From contig CAIIXF020000012.1 in the NCBI GenBank assembly GCA_903813345.2, forward strand, positions 14,876,020-14,940,019: DNA of 64,000 bases, written 5' to 3'. Of the stretch, positions 54,112 to 64,000 are shown piece after piece. Source of the DNA: Owenia fusiformis. Its lineage: Eukaryota > Annelida > Polychaeta > Sabellida > Oweniidae. Under the pieces are notes generated by a model. The model worked only from the letters and a program-made list of their open reading frames with translations, did not search any database and was not told the origin of the DNA. A program made the position numbers and the translations under genes. Each line of letters starts with the position of its first letter. Positions within the stretch are counted from its first letter, which is position 1.

Positions 54112-54566
54112 CGTTGTTCACATTTAAAATTGTAAAGAAATGTCACAAAAATAAGACTAATAAATTAGCAAGAAAAGCATGGAATAGACCTGAATATATG
54201 ACCATTTTCTCGTGGGCTTCTTGGTTACTGTCCTCAGTGCCTTAAGATAGCCTTCTATTACAAGAACATGGTGTTACTGAAAATGTGGATTAGTATACTT
54301 ATTTCAGTGTATGGCAGTACTTGTAATACAAAGCATTGACATGCAAAATGCCACCACCTGCCATTTGTTACAGGCATCGAACGCTGACTCCCAAACACCA
54401 AACACATTCACAAAATGTTGAGACTATAACAATATGTCAACACTTCTGATGGTGACATAACACATTGTTCACATTTTAAATTGTAAAGAAATGTAACAAA
54501 AATAAGACAGTTCAATCAAAAATTAGCAAGAAAAGCATGAAATAGACATGAATATATGACCACTTC
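54112..54566. repeat. About 100-bp duplication flanking a hairpin-element copy
   Basis: TTGTTCACATTTAAAATTGT through GAATATATGACCA occurs at 54114-54206 and again at 54469-54563, with a copy of the TTAATGCCTTGTT/hairpin element (54329-54460) between. Confidence 0.8.
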
Positions 54567-54580
54567 TGGTGGTGACATAA

Positions 54581-56071
54581 CATTTGTATGCATCATTTTC
54601 ACTCATGGGTGTGGGTCTGGGCTCCCATGAAATAGAATTGCACAGTTTTTTGTTTTGGACTATTGGTTGGCCCAAGAATAACCCAGCTCCCTCATCAATT
54701 TCCAAATCCGCTGATTCAGTAGGAAAACTATTGTTCCAAAGTGAAAATGCATTTTGAGCCACCCAATTGATGTTAGCATATATTTAAGGCAATTTCTAGG
54801 ATCATACCCATCGTGGTAAGCCATGCCCTCTCCATCTCTATCCTTCTGGAGATGCAACAGAGAGAGATGCTATGAGTAGCAGAAAGGATCATACCAAGGA
54901 TTCCCAAATAAAGAGCAATGCAGTTTTCTCTATAACATATCTAATAAACTCTATTTATTTTTTATTTTGGAGAAAAAATGTTAACTGATTATGTCCCATT
55001 CTTTTAATGATGTTCAATTTTCAAATACATCCCAATTTGTAATGATGTTCCACTTTTAATGTGATGCTAATGTTTAATGCTGTCTGTTTTTTAAATGATG
55101 ACCAACTTTTAAGTGCATTTCATTTTTAATACCATACGTATAACATTCCATTTTTAATCAAGTCTCATTTTAATGATGACCCATTCTACTGAATCTAGCT
55201 TTGATGAGGTATTGTGTATCAGCCATAGAAAACCACTCTATCAGATTCAAGGGTATGTAAATACTGAAAAGTACATAGGTGGTGACTTACCAGTAGTTAT
55301 ACATTAACTTCTTGAGAGAGATGTAATCTTTAATCCAACCCTTCTTTACTTTCATTTATAGCCTCAAAATGATGATAAAACAAACACTTAACCAAATATT
55401 TCACTCAAAAAGTTAAATTGGTCGATATTGATTGATAGAGTTGAAAATGGTTAACTATTTTGATACACTGTTGATCAATTCTCTTTTAAATCAATTTTCT
55501 CATGATTTATAAGTCTAAATAATATAAGCCATAAATAACTATTTGATAATTAAATGCTTTATTTTTAATCTCCAAAATACAATGTTTTAACAAAATAACA
55601 GGGAAGCATTTTCATAGAATACATTTTCTTAATAACACTAAATGGGAAACATTATTTAATCATAATGATTTCAATTCATAATACTTTGTGTGCTATAAAT
55701 ACATGTATGTGTACTCTACATAAATTCCAATATTATAATAAAAAAAATTAATTAAAATAATAATAACAATCCTTGGATTAAAATTAACATTACATGTTTT
55801 CATTGTGTATATTCAAATTATTCAAAAAATAAATGCATATTTAACATACACAGAGAATGGCTGAATGTATTAGAATGCTTCGGAGTGTGTTAACAAAATT
55901 CATATACATGTAAAAAAGGTTAATCCAAAAAATATGTTCAGAGACCATATGAACAACAACATACACTTTATATGTATTTTTAGTAAGCTAATATACATAC
56001 AGTATTAATTCATAATATGTCGTAATGATTAATGTACATACAATACTATGCTGATTTGGAAGCACCTATGT
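54581..56071. other. Intergenic, no gene recognised
   Basis: Holds a degenerate 20-30-bp repeat (TTTTTAATG-type words, about 54990-55190). A donor-like CTG-GTAAGT on the minus strand near 55288 could belong to an upstream noncoding exon of the KKRR gene, but is unsupported. Confidence 0.35.
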
Positions 56072-56795
56072 AACAAGGCATTAACATGAAAATATCACCA
56101 CCACCTAAAAAATTTAATCAATTTTAAGTAAGTTGAAAAATACCTATTTGACCTTTTTAGCCTAAAGACCTTTTAGACCTTTTTTACCAGGTAGAATCTC
56201 AAATCTTATGTCTGATTTGAATTTCTGAGAAGTTGTAGATGATTTAGAAAAGAAATTGGTCAATTTGAAGCAAGTTGAAAAAATACTTTTTTGACCTTTT
56301 TTTACCTTGAGAAGGTCATTGAACTTGTACATGATTTTGAAAAAAAATTTAATCAATTTGAAGCAAGTTGAAAAAAGACCTTTTTGACCTTTTTTAACCT
56401 TTTTGACCTTCTAAAGGTCACTGAAGGTCAAATCTAAATCTTAAATCAGCTTTGAACTTCTGAAAACTTATTGATAATGAAAAAATGGAAGTCCGTCTAA
56501 ACAGCATTTGTTAAGTTATCGGAAGTTGTAAGAATTTGTTACAGACGCCACCCGCCAATCATAATCCTTTTTTGACATTGAAAAAGGTCATTGAAGGTCA
56601 AATGTTAAATCTAAAGTCAGATTTGAACTTCTGAGAACTTGTAGATGATTTTGAAAAAAAAATTGAAGTCAGTCTAAACAGTATTTGTTAAGTTATTGGA
56701 AGTTAAGAATTTGTTACAGATGCCAACCACCAACCGTCATCACAAAAAACAGAGGCAATAACAATATGTCACCACTTTTTTGGTGGTGACATAAG
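56072..56795 (+). mobile_element. Hairpin/TTAATGCCTTGTT element, mid-size copy
   Basis: Starts AACAAGGCATTAACATG, contains a few array units (GAAGCAAGTTGAAAAAATAC, GACCTTTTT words), and ends with the hairpin TGTCACCAC/GTGGTGACA (56767-56791). Opposite orientation to the 22887-25823 copy. Confidence 0.82.
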
Positions 56796-59447
56796 AATAA
56801 AAGGACCATTGCATTGCAAAAATATTAACAATTGTATTATAATACAGTTAGGTTTATTTAATGTGGAAACCATTCCTTGAAGGTGTTGCTTTCCAAAATT
56901 TGCATAAGATGTGTTTATGAAACAATGCCTGACTGGAATGGTCATCCACAATGCATTGAGTCTTGGCTTGCCTAGCTATGTGTGAACTATTGATAAAACT
57001 CTTTGTTAAAAATATCTGATTATCATATTGATCAGCAGTAACCAGAAAAGCAATATGAAGACCTGCTGAATTAACTATTTATGATTAAAATTCAATTACA
57101 TTATTTATGTATACTGTTTTTAACATTTCATCCTCCTGTTATGAGGTTATATGGGGAAAATGTTTAGATATTTTTGACAGATAAAATGGTGGAAAATAAA
57201 TGTTTCAAGCTGAAACATGTATCACTTGCTTTGAGCAAACTATACAATTCAAAGCTACGTTATCATTTTCAGTTTGAAAATGCTATGATTTCATTTTCAA
57301 ATCATAAGTCTCAGTTGAAATAAAACTATATTCACAATTTATAAATTTAACCGTACAAGTATCTACACAAGACAAGTCTTTAATACCATTATAGAAATAG
57401 CCAGGTATTCCAATAATCCCAAGCTTCAGGAGTATTGGAATGTGTATTCAGAATGACCTTCTCTGCCGTAAAGCATCATGGGAGATTACCTTCCTTCATT
57501 TCAGATCACATGTTAAAGGCCCACTATACTTAATTTAGAAGAAAAAAGAAAAAAGAATAATTGAATCAAGAATTGAGCCAAGAAAAAATAACTCACATCG
57601 AAAAAAAGCATTTGAAGTTCAGAGATCATCAGTAGTGCATGCACAAGCTGAACAAAATGCACGTTTTTATTTACTTTTGATTTAAAAGATGGCAACACTT
57701 CTATGAAAATGAATGTATCGTTTAATACAAACAACTTCGCCATATTTCAATGACATTGATAAAAACTTGATATTTAAAGCTTGACAGATCGAAAATATGT
57801 TTTGATAAATTATTGTAAGCATTTATGTGGTATTTGAGCTATTCTTGGTGTCAAATGAAAGATAAGGTTCTTATCAATACATTGGACATTCTATAAAAGT
57901 TCTGCCCGAAAACATTGAAAATACACAAAGTGGGGCTTTCATGAAAGCAATAATTGAGTTTATAAAAAGTATTTTTCTAGTCAATTACATGTTGGTTTCT
58001 TTGTTATTTTTACATCTTGTATGCTGTATATACATTACATATGAAATATACTGGTTTCCATTAACCACTTTTCAAACAATCATAATATTGATTTCTTACG
58101 TTTCAAATGTGTTCACTTGTTTTTATAACAAGACCATTAAAAATGTTGATGACCTGCTATTCAATATTCAGAAAAATATGCCAGGCCCGAAAATGATAAT
58201 TTTGCTTGGTTGTTTTGTAATATGAATCTTGTATAATTGATTCGAAAATGAATACTGGGGTTTGATTGCAAAAAAATTGTTAAGAAAATTCCATTTGATG
58301 GTTTAATGGTCCATCCCTTAATCACAAAAGATTTGAACTACTGAGAACGTGTAGATGATTTTGAAAAAAAGGTAAAGCAAGTTGAAAAGAGCTTTTTTGT
58401 ACCTTGAGGTCAAGTCTTAAATCTAAAGACATATTGTAACAATAATTGTCAGCTTTTTCCTTCTTTATAAGATACAATTTCCTTTTCACTTTATTTCTTA
58501 CCAATTCCATTCACTCTATTTTCCATGTTAAATTATGACCACCTTACATTTGCCCAGATGCTGTAAAAACAATATGCAATAAAAATGGTATGATCTAATT
58601 ACTGAAAGTAAAAACCTTTTGTATGGAGTATGTTTTCTTGTATTTTCCATTCTTCACAATTTAATAACAATTTTGTAACAATTATCTTTACATGCCTCGT
58701 TGTTAGTCCTTTTTTCAATTCATATTTCCAGCAAAACCTTTAAACATTTTATCCCTAGGTTTATCAATTATTTAGAAAAACATTTAATTTGGCGACTCCT
58801 AAAATGAATGAATTGTCACACCACTAAGTAATGTTTAGCTTATACTCTACTATGTATCTATTGTTACAGACTTAATAGAAATAAATAATTCAGACTGTTT
58901 CTTTTCATTAATCCATCAAATAATGTTTTTCTACATCAGCTTCACAAACATTTAATAATTAGTAGAAATGGCTTTTAAGAATTAAATAGGTCCATTACCA
59001 CGATTCATATCAAAATACCCATCAACCAACAATAAAATCATATGATGGTCACTTAATGTTGAAAATTAACACAAAATTGGAGGAAATTGTTAGAAGTAAA
59101 ATAAACAGCTAGATCTAAAGACATGAAACTCTTTATTAGGTGGCCATGGAAACAAATGGAAATATATACTTCACTCATAAGTTAGAGAAAAAACTGAAAG
59201 GATTTTGTATGGCCAGAGAGACAGTTTTATTGGGGCCAATCACACCTTTCATAATAGAGCCTACTTTGCATAAAAAGACAAGCAGAGGCTGGTATAAACA
59301 AACCAAAACAACATTACGATTCAGAGTACGAGTTTGTATGAAGTTTTTTTAAATGAAAGCAAATGAAATTTGAAAAAAGAAAGCACAAAGACTAACATTT
59401 GAACTTAATAAACTTCATTTATTAAGCTACATTCAACATATCCTAAT
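56796..59447. other. Intergenic, no gene recognised
   Basis: A fragment of the array-element family lies at 58325-58440. A hydrophobic 94-codon frame at 57941-58225 is AT-rich and unsupported. TATAAA at 59293-59298 is a possible TATA box for the lectin gene at 59448. Confidence 0.4.
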
Positions 59448-60521
59448 ATGGCCGATATTAATTTCTTAGTTATACTTATGATCATCAATACCATATTTGG
59501 TCAACCGCAACACGAAGGTCTCCAAGTAAGAACAGAAACATTCAAAACATCACCTGGGCCATACACAAACGTTGAACCAATGATGATATCACTTGGGGTA
59601 AGATCCAAGTTGCAATGTTTGGCCCAGTGTGATCGAACGGACGACTGTAGCGCTGTGAATTACCACAAAGAAGATAAAACATGTGAGTTAATACATGCTC
59701 ACGATTTGAGAGAAGCTGAACATGATGATATCCAGGATGGATGGGTCAAAGGCTCTAAGTATACCAATGATGAAGACTGTATTATTCCACCACCGGGACA
59801 AGGTGACCCACCGCCACATGATTGTCAAGGATGGTACACAAGAGGTTGTCATAGCAACGGAGTGTATCCAATCGCGCCTGACGATAATCACACTGCATTT
59901 GATATCTATTGTGATATGGACGATGATGGATGGAGTGTAATTCAAACAAGATTAAACGGCAATGAAAGTTTCTATGATAGGAACTGGCTCGATTATAAAC
60001 GCGGTTTCGGAAATCTGACTGATGAATTCTGGCTAGGCAATGACTTGATCCATATTTTGACGACATCATCATTTTACGAGTTAAAAATAGAACTAAAAAC
60101 GTATGATGGGCAGTGGTACGACGCTCATTTCTCAGAATTCTCAATCGGCAATGAAACGGAGTTATATGAGTTATTCATCGCAGATTACATAGAGGGCGAT
60201 GCTGATTATGGTCTAGACTTAAACGATGGCTTGCAATTTTCCACAATTGATTCTGACAATGATTATGATATGGACAACTGTGCAGGCGACTTCAACATGG
60301 GAGGTTGGTGGTTTGATACATGTGCGGCGAGCGATTACCTGAATGGTAAATATAGTCCAGATGGGGGTTTGAATAGTATGCAGGGTATCAAGTGGATTCA
60401 GCTGAATGGTGGAACGGGGATGTCGCTAATGGCAACCATAATGAAAGTGAGGCTGCAGCCGGAATATTATGATGATCATTATGACTATTCCTCATACTCC
60501 CCCTCTTACTCAAGCCCGTAG
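59448..60521 (+). CDS. Secreted PAN plus fibrinogen-like domain protein, intronless, 357 aa
   Basis: One uninterrupted exon. Residues 1-18 form a signal peptide. About residues 40-100 make a PAN/apple-like module (LQCLAQCDRTDDCSAVNY, then CEL). A short Pro-rich linker (PPPGQGDPPP) leads to a fibrinogen-related domain from about 124 to 340: DCQGWYTRGC, YCDMDDDGWSVIQTR, YKRGFGNLTDEFWLGND, the calcium-site type DSDNDYDMDNCA, and MGGWWFDTCAASDYLNGKY with its paired cysteines. The tail is Tyr/Asp/Ser rich (EYYDDHYDYSSY). By family knowledge such proteins bind sugars or acetylated groups on microbes or matrix and act in innate immunity or clot-like aggregation; the ligand here is not readable. Being intronless is unusual beside the multi-exon neighbours. 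The stop codon lies in a MITE. Confidence 0.95.
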   Translation: MADINFLVILMIINTIFGQPQHEGLQVRTETFKTSPGPYTNVEPMMISLGVRSKLQCLAQCDRTDDCSAVNYHKEDKTCELIHAHDLREAEHDDIQDGWVKGSKYTNDEDCIIPPPGQGDPPPHDCQGWYTRGCHSNGVYPIAPDDNHTAFDIYCDMDDDGWSVIQTRLNGNESFYDRNWLDYKRGFGNLTDEFWLGNDLIHILTTSSFYELKIELKTYDGQWYDAHFSEFSIGNETELYELFIADYIEGDADYGLDLNDGLQFSTIDSDNDYDMDNCAGDFNMGGWWFDTCAASDYLNGKYSPDGGLNSMQGIKWIQLNGGTGMSLMATIMKVRLQPEYYDDHYDYSSYSPSYSSP

Positions 60522-60688
60522 CCAGGAAAGGTTTGGCACCCCTTTGGCCAAAAATCCTTTCAAAAATCAAGCAGTTTTCACCCTTATGAAGACTTTTTCA
60601 GTGATTTTGGGCCAAAGCTGTCAAATAGGAGCTCCATGGATTTTTTGGAAAGGTGAACCGCCCTTGACAAAAGCTGGCCATGGGCCTG
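60511..60688. mobile_element. CAGGCCCGTAGCC-family MITE inserted at the lectin stop codon
   Basis: Ends CAAGCCCGTAGCCAGG and CTGGCCATGGGCCTG, flanked by TTACT (60506-60510 and 60689-60693). The lectin gene reads three codons into it (S-S-P) and stops at its TAG (60519-60521). Confidence 0.88.
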
Positions 60689-60860
60689 TTACTAAAGGGT
60701 ATAACTGCATGATTTTAGACTAAAGTAATTAAATGGACCAATTGCAATCATTCACATCCTAACCCTTGGAAAAACACCCGGGGAAAACAGCTATGATGTA
60801 TTTGGAAAGTAAGGTTATGTCCAAGTGTAATGATTGTGTATGTTAAACATATTAAAATTC

Positions 60861-60866
60861 AATAAA
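60861..60866 (+). promoter_or_regulatory. Likely poly(A) signal of the PAN/fibrinogen-like gene
   Basis: AATAAA 340 bp after the stop; the 3'UTR therefore contains the rest of the MITE. Confidence 0.6.
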
Positions 60867-61080
60867 ATATATTTAGGATGAGCTTTTGATTGATCCTTTC
60901 AGATTCATTTTTTTCTTTAATTTTCTAAAAAACAAAAACACAGAGAGACAATTGTTATCAATTTGTCCCATCCATTTTTTCAGAATTTTCTGGATCTGAA
61001 TCATGCACTACTTAGCATAGTTCAGTGATCTCCCACATATCGTGGTGAGTACGATAACTGCATCCATTAAGATTTTGAAT

Positions 61081-62060
61081 ATTATAGGAATATCCTATGG
61101 TTTTGAAAAAATATCATTTATATCCATGAGTGGATATTGATATCTTCATGAGTGAGCGCAGCGAATGAGTGAAGATATTTGAATCCATGAGTGGATATAA
61201 TTGATATTTTTGAAAAACCATAGGATTGTCCGTTTATCCCATGGGAAATCACCATCAGAGAAAAAAGTTGAAAAATATAATTTGAGAAAAAATTTGAAAA
61301 AAATGTGAAAAAATGTTGAATATTTTTGAAATTTTGAATTTTTTTTTAAAATAATTAAAAAATGTAAAAAGATTTATTTTGAAAAACTTCGAAACCATCG
61401 AATATCACTTTTCAAACCATCGAATATCATTTTTTAAGACGTGATATTCGATAGTTTAAAAGTGATATTCGATGGTTTGTGAATTTTTTGCTAAAATATG
61501 ATCCACATATTAAATATATCTTCATGTGATATTCGATCTATATCCTTGCAACCATGGGATAATATAGGAATATCCTATGGTTTTGAAAAAATATCATTTA
61601 TATCCATGAGTGGATATTGATATCTTCATGAGTGAGCGCAGCGAATGAGTGAAGATATTTGAATCCATGAGTGGATATAATTGATATTTTTGAAAAACCA
61701 TAGGATTGTCCGTTTATCCCATGGGAAATCACCATCAGAGAAAAAAGTTGAAAAATATAATTTGAGAAAAAATTTGAAAAAAATGTGAAAAAATGTTGAA
61801 TATTTTTGAAATTTTGAATTTTTTTTTAAAATAATTAAAAAATGTAAAAAGATTTATTTTGAAAAACTTCGAAACCATCGAATATCACTTTTCAAACCAT
61901 CGAATATCACTTCAAACCATCGAACATCATTTTTTAAGACGTGATATTCGATAGTTTAAAAGTGATATTCGATGGTTTGTGAATTTTTTGCTAAAATATG
62001 ATCCACATATTAAATATATCTTCATGTGATATTCGATCTATATCCTTGCAACCATGGGAT
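61081..62060. repeat. 480/500-bp tandem duplication with internal palindromes
   Basis: Copy 1 is 61081-61560 and copy 2 is 61561-62060. They appear identical by eye except for a 20-bp insertion in copy 2 (extra CTTCAAACCATCGAA-type unit near 61910). Each contains the fold-back CCATGAGTGGATATTGATAT and an inverted pair CCATCGAATATCAC / GTGATATTCGATGG. Confidence 0.93.
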
Positions 62061-62137
62061 AATACCTTGCACCCAATTGAAAAGCAGCAAATTGCACCCA
62101 ATTGAGAAATTAGAAAATCGTAAAATATCTCAACAAG

Positions 62138-62390
62138 AACAAGGCATTAACACGATAAAATGTCACCACCCAGTCGCTCACAATATTATTAGTTCAATGT
62201 TAAGTCAGATTTGAATTTCTGAGAACTCTGTAGATGATTTTGGAAAAATTTGGTCAATTTGAAGCAAGTTTTTTGACTCTGAGAAGGTCGTTGATGGTGA
62301 AATCTTAAATGTAAAGTCAGATTTGAACTTCTGAGAAGTTGTAGATGATTTTTTTTAAAAATTGGTCAATTTGAAGCAAGTTGAGATAAG
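62138..62390 (+). mobile_element. Truncated hairpin/TTAATGCCTTGTT element
   Basis: Keeps the ACAAGGCATTAACACGATAA terminus, then ATGTCACCACC and two array-like units (AATTTGAAGCAAGTT), but no terminal hairpin. Confidence 0.75.
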
Positions 62391-62931
62391 CTAATGCCAA
62401 TATTACTATGATGAAACGCCCCTCTCTTCTCCAGAAACAAAATAATGAAAAAACATAAAATTTAATTACTCCACACTTAGACTAAGGATAATGACTTATC
62501 CTCAATGACAATAATTAACCTATTTAACAAATCAATACATACCATTATCCTCTCTTCCCGATCAACATCTATCACATGACCTTATTGTTTAACTGAACCT
62601 TTTGTTACGTCGCCTTGGAGTCAAGTTTCAGTTGGTAAAGTGCCCTTCCATTTGCAAACAATTAAAGTATATTTACATGATGTGTCTGTCCATGATTTAT
62701 ACAAACAAAAATTCATTAGTATGATCCCGTTCATTCATCATGTTCATATTGATGAAATAAATCTCATCTAGCTCATTGTCTCATTTAGGCAGCATATTTT
62801 AAAAGCCTGTTTCGCTTAAAAATTTAGAATTAAAGAATTGTGGTGGAATGGATTTTTTAAGAGAGTGATGAAAACACACAGGTCTAAATACATGCAATAT
62901 GAAAATCAACATTGAATGTGTTATACTAGGG

Positions 62932-63209
62932 TGGTATTCCAGTAAATAACTTTGCCGATAAACACATATTTTTATGTGCTTATTATGAAGTATTTTCAAT
63001 TCCTAACATTTTGGTACCAAAAAAGTATAGGGTCACCGTTGAAATTTTCGAGATACACATCCGAGAAAAAACATGGGTTTACATGATCTTTCCTGATTTG
63101 ATGGATTGGGTTTTCACCATTTACATGGTATTTCTCATAATTTATGCTATTACCACAAATAAATTTTAACAAAGATGCGCACTCGTCTTTTTTATTTACT
63201 GGAATACCA
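62932..63209. mobile_element. MITE with ends TGGTATTCCAGTAAATAA
   Basis: 18-bp inverted ends with the complement at 63192-63209; 278 bp, no coding capacity, target duplication unclear. Confidence 0.72.
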
Positions 63210-64000
63210 TCTGAAAGAGAGAATCAGATATAGCGAGCAGGCTTAACAAAAAATTGTTTTGGTTTTAGAATATTTTTGGCTCATGTCATTCATTGTCATG
63301 TCTATTTTCTAAAAATCACAAAAGTGCATACTTTTTTCCAGGAAAACTAAAACATTTTACAATAATGTATTATTTTTCTATAAGAACCATGCTTATTATT
63401 TGGGAAAATTTAAACATTTTTCACTCATTTTTGCACTTTGAATCATTAATAGCTTCACCAATTCATAGCATATTGTGAATCTTTTGGGAGATATTGTATT
63501 TGATATTGTATAGAATAGATTGGTAGTCCAATTATACATGTTGCTTGTAATTTTGTCACCCCCTATAGATCAGATTCTGCCTTTAAACCAGATTCCATGG
63601 AACTCTACAGGAAGTTTCAGTTTCAGCTCATTTAAATGCACTTTTATGATCGTTTCAAAAGATTCATCCATGTACCGTGTAGAATACAGCAAAGGAATGG
63701 ATGAACAAGTCAAAATTCATGCTGACAAAAAGTTATGCAACATTGTGTCAGTGGGTGGTATTTTTTGTCACCCTGTAACTAAAAATACATAAAATTGATT
63801 TTGAGTCATTGACTCAGAGTCACATAACCCCTAAGGAGTAAGGACCATTCTAGGAAGATGAGTATTGGGAAATACAATACAATCATACCAGAATAGAACT
63901 GAACTCACTGAGGGATGATGTCTAAGTGTGGAAAATCACTTAATTGTTGTATTATGAACATCATTTTCTCAAAGGTTGTGCACCAAATTCTATAAATAAT
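63210..64000. other. No gene recognised
   Basis: A mariner-type end (TTTTTTGTCACCCTG followed by TA) lies near 63761-63777, without a visible partner end. The open frame 63520-63792 shows no domain. Confidence 0.35.

Noticed and set aside
57941-58225. 94-codon hydrophobic open frame
   Set aside because: AT-rich DNA readily gives Phe/Ile/Leu-rich frames; no exon signals, domain or neighbour support.
59688-60144. Minus-strand and alternate-frame ORFs across the lectin gene
   Set aside because: Shadows of the 357-codon gene, which has clear PAN and FReD motifs.
63520-63792. 90-codon frame at the right end
   Set aside because: No recognisable domain; its end overlaps a mariner-type terminal sequence.

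Overview
This is a stretch of a eukaryotic nuclear genome. It is AT-rich, its genes are split by GT-AG introns, and its non-coding DNA is packed with fold-back and MITE-type transposons and minisatellites. The gene content points to an invertebrate bilaterian animal, probably marine: a rabaptin-5 orthologue, a CYP4F-type P450, an MFSD4/NaGLT1-like transporter and a PAN plus fibrinogen-domain lectin. I cannot name the species or even the phylum from sequence alone.

Layout. (1) 234-13466, minus: N-terminal 380 codons of rabaptin (RABEP1-like), running off the left edge. (2) 13467-13849: short divergent promoter with a CRE and an inverted CCAAT box, shared with (3) 14585-35104, plus: a complete 13-exon CYP4-family P450 (514 aa). 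Its 10.6-kb intron 9 contains (4) 26878-30317, minus: a complete 3-exon gene for an unrecognised 254-aa secreted protein. (5) 39450-49104, plus: a 7-exon gene for an unrecognised 480-aa coiled-coil protein. Its 5.8-kb intron 2 contains (6) 40554-43597, minus: a complete 4-exon MFS transporter (571 aa). (7) 49786-52100, minus: a 3-exon gene for a 419-aa type I membrane coiled-coil protein ending in the dilysine motif KKRR; it converges with gene 5, with poly(A) signals about 50 bp apart. (8) 59448-60521, plus: an intronless gene for a secreted PAN/fibrinogen-like protein whose stop codon lies inside a MITE. All exon joins given here keep reading frame and use GT-AG; they were deduced by eye without transcripts.

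Mobile and repetitive DNA: Tc1/mariner-like elements with TA duplications (4296-4915, 8976-9868, 19924-21218, 41879-42247), two with decayed transposase C-termini; a hAT MITE with a perfect 8-bp duplication (29670-30186); a 1-kb fold-back element (27434-28453); a MITE family with termini CAGGCCCGTAGCC; a tandem-repeat-carrying family with a terminal hairpin that resembles HINE/pearl elements (main copy 22887-25823); many minisatellites; and a nearly exact 480/500-bp tandem duplication (61081-62060).

The most unusual signal is a recurring architecture. In five places in four genes, a tandem array has as its unit an exon edge with its splice site: rabaptin exon 7 (164-bp unit), a rabaptin cassette exon (36-bp in-frame unit), P450 exon 8 (decoy acceptors each followed by a stop), the start exon of the nested secreted gene (61-bp unit), and the membrane-anchor exon of the KKRR protein (about 90-bp unit). 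No prokaryotic-type operon, CRISPR or defence system is present.
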